Assembly (NCBI GenBank): GCA_943372555.1
Contig: CALRZB010000118.1
Coordinates: forward strand, 1 to 8,256
DNA from: JAIXWP01 sp943372555
GTDB lineage: Bacteria; Bacteroidota; Bacteroidia; Flavobacteriales_D; Sanyastnellaceae
Reading direction: 5' to 3'
Length of the DNA: 8,256 nucleotides
A program made the position numbers and the translations under genes. Shown one piece after another: positions 6,262 through 8,256 of the stretch. Every line of letters begins with the position of its first letter. Position 1 is the stretch's first letter. Below the pieces are notes generated by a model. That model saw only the letters and a list, made by a program, of their open reading frames with translations, searched no databases and was not told the origin of the DNA.

Positions 6262-7200
6262 TTATCTTCTGGCAATTATCGCCATATTTGCTTCTCTATT
6301 TTCTCCCTCGCGCCAGCGCTTTAATGCCTTCTTCATTCTCTGAAAAAGACTTGGCATAGAAAGGTCTTCCTTTACAAAAGTGCAATCCGATTCTGTTACC
6401 CACCCTATACCAACGATATAGGCTTTTCCATTTACGCGCTCAGAAATACGACCTGTCTTAGCCTCGCTCAACACAGCCATTGGCGTAGTATCCCGTGGTA
6501 ATAAATATGTATTTGTATTTGCTTTAAGAGAAACCTTTGGACATCGGGTAACGAATTCTCTCCATTGTCTATCTTCATCTACTTCATAGAATTCGACAGA
6601 AGTAAATCCAGCAGCTTTAAAAACTTCTCGATAATACGTTTTATTTGCAGCGAACAAAGGAATTGCAGAGCCCGGCTTCCAAAGTTTCGAAAAACGCATC
6701 TGCGCTGGTCCTTCACCCACAATCATATCTTCACGAAGATGCAGAACTTTATTCGCCAAAGATGCCAATTTAACATGAGCACCATAAGGGTCGTTCAACC
6801 AAATAATAACATTTCCACAAAACACGTAATCGAATTTTCGATTCAATTTATCAAGATCATAAACAGAAAGAGAATGCACTTCTACTTTTGATCCAAGATA
6901 GTTTTTCGCTGTTAGAATGCCGTAGTTTGGCCAGCCATTGGTCATTTCCCAGTTATGTTTATCATCATGGTAAATGTCTGTCGCTACTATATCGCCAGCT
7001 CCTTTGGATTCAGCAATGAAAGAGTACATTCCATCATTTGCACCAGCATCCAAAAAGCTCATGCCTTTCAAATCTTCAGGAAAATGCAAATCATTCCATT
7101 GATCTTCATGTCTCACTCCTGGGGTGTACGTATTATTCCCGAGAGGAATTCTATGTCTCCAAAAGTGGTAATTGTAAATCGAATCCATTTTATCACTCAT
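6262..7200 (-). CDS. DUF1698/CmoB-like SAM methyltransferase
   Basis: This is a 312-residue protein. An N-terminal YHFWRHRIPLGNNTYTPG (11-28) matches the 'W-H-x-I-x-L-G-x-x-x-T-P-G' pattern seen before the SAM fold in the DUF1698 group, which includes CmoB and its non-tRNA relatives. Motif I is FLDAGANDGMYSF (49-61), with VATDIYHDD (72-80) after it and a FDYVFCGNVIIWL strand (123-135). The C-terminus (about 285-312) is rich in Lys/Arg, with RMKKALKRWREGENREA, and may contact a nucleic acid, a membrane surface or another acidic partner; that is inference. In a glycan locus a sugar or lipid-linked substrate is likelier than tRNA. It follows the minus-strand glycosyltransferase by 15 bases, so both are probably one transcript, and no promoter is evident in that gap. 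The ATG at 7200 is used; an ATG four codons on is possible. Confidence 0.85.
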   Translation of the reverse strand: MSDKMDSIYNYHFWRHRIPLGNNTYTPGVRHEDQWNDLHFPEDLKGMSFLDAGANDGMYSFIAESKGAGDIVATDIYHDDKHNWEMTNGWPNYGILTAKNYLGSKVEVHSLSVYDLDKLNRKFDYVFCGNVIIWLNDPYGAHVKLASLANKVLHLREDMIVGEGPAQMRFSKLWKPGSAIPLFAANKTYYREVFKAAGFTSVEFYEVDEDRQWREFVTRCPKVSLKANTNTYLLPRDTTPMAVLSEAKTGRISERVNGKAYIVGIGWVTESDCTFVKEDLSMPSLFQRMKKALKRWREGENREANMAIIARR

Positions 7201-7215
7201 AGCACCAATATTTTC

Positions 7216-8067
7216 TTAATTCCTCTTTGTTGTTCTCTTTAATATTTTCATTGCACTTGATGAAGAAAGTTTATCGGCCATTTTATGAAAAACACCTAAC
7301 AACTTCGCTTCTAATGCTCTTTTCTCGTGCAGTAAATCGATATAATCCGAATACCAATCACTTAGTTCAGGCAACACTCTCTTGATTACTTCCTTCTTTT
7401 CTTTGTACTTGATTTCGCTCAATTTCGGGTTTGCACTTAATCCATCCATTTCAAAAAAAGTCACCACCTTTTTGAAATTATATGTGGAGCACTTTTCTAT
7501 AGCAATTGCTCGAATGAAAAATTCCCAATCCGATTCGAAACGGTTGCGTTCTTCATACAATCCGATTTTATCAAAAAGAATTTTCTTTATAAAAGTTGCT
7601 TGATGATGAATCGAATTTCTTGCAAGGAAGGACAGGTCAAGTTTTTCTGGCGCGGTGCCAATTCCTTTCGGAGAATCTATATACCCGTATATAATATCTG
7701 CAGTTGAATTTTCTTCAAAGACGCGGCGAACAATATCATTGTCGATAAAGGAGTCGCCGCTATTCATGAAAATTAGATACTCTCCTGTCGCTTTTACAAT
7801 GCCTTTATTCATCGCATTATAAACGCCGCTATCCTTTTCACTTATCCAAAAATCAATCTTACTCTCATTGCTTTTGACAATGTCCACGCTTCCATCGGTC
7901 GATGCTCCATCAATAACAATAAATTGAATACTAGAAAAAGTTTGAGACAACACGCTCTCAATAGTGCGCAACAGACCGTCGGCATTATTAAGATTTACTG
8001 TAATCACACTTAGTTTATACTCTGGCAGGTTGGAGGAAACTCCAAACTCAGGTTTAGTATCGGGCAT
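7216..8067 (-). CDS. Family 2 glycosyltransferase (WcaA-type)
   Basis: This 283-residue GT-A enzyme is compact. After a short tail of about 17 residues, the domain begins KLSVITVNLNNADGL, then VIDGASTDGS (51-60) for nucleotide binding and SEKDSGVYNAMNKGI (76-90), a signature of one common branch of bacterial GT2 enzymes. MNSGD (101-105) stands where DXD is found. HHQATF (154-159) and SDWEFF (179-184) probably belong to the acceptor side and the catalytic base. The C-terminal part (about 215-283) is charged, probably helical, and ends in a basic tail (KILKRTTKRN). It has no transmembrane segment. Its ATG is four bases after a strong Bacteroidota-type -7 element, which would make the message nearly or fully leaderless. 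It lies 50 bases downstream of the rlmN stop, on the same strand, and is followed by a methyltransferase. The sugar transferred is unknown. Confidence 0.92.
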   Translation of the reverse strand: MPDTKPEFGVSSNLPEYKLSVITVNLNNADGLLRTIESVLSQTFSSIQFIVIDGASTDGSVDIVKSNESKIDFWISEKDSGVYNAMNKGIVKATGEYLIFMNSGDSFIDNDIVRRVFEENSTADIIYGYIDSPKGIGTAPEKLDLSFLARNSIHHQATFIKKILFDKIGLYEERNRFESDWEFFIRAIAIEKCSTYNFKKVVTFFEMDGLSANPKLSEIKYKEKKEVIKRVLPELSDWYSDYIDLLHEKRALEAKLLGVFHKMADKLSSSSAMKILKRTTKRN

Positions 8068-8071
8068 GGCT

Positions 8072-8099
8072 CAAAAGTACAAAAAAACTCACGTTTCAA
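8072..8099 (-). promoter_or_regulatory. Bacteroidota-type promoter (-33 TTG, -7 TAnnTTTG)
   Basis: On the minus strand TTG (8099-8097) is followed after 17 bases by TACTTTTG (8079-8072), an exact match to TAnnTTTG, the -7 element read by the Bacteroidota primary sigma factor. The spacing lies at the short end of the usual range. The spacer contains a T-run. AGCC and then the ATG of the glycosyltransferase follow directly, so transcription should begin at or next to the start codon. This would separate the glycosyltransferase/methyltransferase pair from rlmN. A chance match in A/T-rich DNA is possible, since only eleven defined positions are involved. Confidence 0.6.
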
Positions 8100-8117
8100 T
8101 AGGCTAGAACACCTATA

Positions 8118-8256
8118 TCATTTCACGGCGGCATTTTTATTTGCCAATTGCCCGCATGCCGCATCGATATCCTTTCCTCGTGATCTTCTGCCATTTACAA
8201 TCAGATTTCGGCTTTCAAGGACAGCCGCGAATGCGTTCACCCTAGCAGGATCTGCT
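8118..8256 (-). CDS. rlmN: RlmN, 23S rRNA/tRNA adenine-C2 methyltransferase, C-terminal part
   Basis: This is the last 45 codons of a minus-strand gene whose start is beyond the right edge; the frame carries one extra base at 8256. RlmN is a radical-SAM enzyme that methylates C2 of A2503 in 23S rRNA and of A37 in some tRNAs. The visible part reads VNAFAAVLESRNLIVNGRRS and then RGKDIDAACGQLANK. The cysteine in AACGQL corresponds to the conserved C-terminal cysteine (Cys355 of the E. coli enzyme), which forms the covalent bond to RNA during catalysis, so the active site is intact here. The radical-SAM CxxxCxxC motif is outside the window. The short tail NAAVK ends at the stop (8120-8118). It is the only housekeeping gene in the window, and its DNA is about 49% GC by hand count, above that of the glycan genes. 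Confidence 0.93.
   Translation of the reverse strand, partial: ADPARVNAFAAVLESRNLIVNGRRSRGKDIDAACGQLANKNAAVK

Noticed and set aside
6270..6284. Short inverted repeat TGGC...GCCA near the convergent junction as a terminator
   Set aside because: The stem is only four base pairs with a seven-base loop and no immediate T-tract. It also encodes the last residues of the methyltransferase, so it is not distinguishable from chance.
6262..7200. Annotation as tRNA-modifying CmoB
   Set aside because: Only the general W-H-x-I/T-P-G and SAM motifs are shared, the setting is a glycan locus, and no CmoA is nearby.
8068..8117. Rho-independent terminator for rlmN in the 50-base gap
   Set aside because: No inverted repeat of useful length is visible; the gap is explained by the promoter-like elements.

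Overview
The window looks like chromosomal DNA from a member of the Bacteroidota. Three things point there. None of the start codons is preceded by a convincing purine-rich Shine-Dalgarno sequence. The one clear promoter has the Bacteroidota form (TTG, 17 bases, TAnnTTTG). The rlmN C-terminus at the right edge, with its SRGKDIDAACGQLANK tail, resembles those of this phylum. A closer placement is not possible from this sequence alone.

Positions 1-6252 (plus strand) hold part of a surface-polysaccharide or glycan biosynthesis operon, with eight genes packed end to end: a hexapeptide-repeat acyltransferase (5' end outside the window), a class I methyltransferase, a family 2 glycosyltransferase, a UDP-glucuronate 4-epimerase-like SDR enzyme, a small cupin, a second methyltransferase resembling sugar N-methyltransferases, a DegT/DnrJ-type PLP aminotransferase resembling GDP-perosamine synthase, and a GT-B (GT4-like) glycosyltransferase. 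Most junctions overlap by 1-8 bases or are separated by only a few, so the genes are probably one transcript with coupled translation. Several starts are placed later than the longest possible reading frame, because the later ATG abuts the upstream stop and begins the conserved domain.

Positions 6262-8067 (minus strand) hold a convergent two-gene unit: a family 2 glycosyltransferase read first, then a DUF1698/CmoB-like methyltransferase. A promoter lies directly before the glycosyltransferase, only four bases from its ATG. At 8118-8256 the minus strand carries the 3' end of rlmN, the dual 23S rRNA/tRNA adenine-C2 methyltransferase, which is a housekeeping gene and marks one edge of the glycan locus.

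Taken together, the aminotransferase and the methyltransferase beside it suggest an amino sugar that may be N-methylated. The epimerase suggests a galacturonic-acid-type or related nucleotide sugar. Three glycosyltransferases would assemble the repeat unit, and acyl and methyl groups would decorate it. No polymerase, flippase, exporter or initiating sugar-phosphate transferase is in the window, so the locus must continue to the left or depend on genes elsewhere. I see no tRNA, CRISPR array, insertion sequence or attachment site. There is no gene-free stretch longer than about 50 bases. The content is a fairly ordinary accessory glycan locus, and the points worth a second look are modest.
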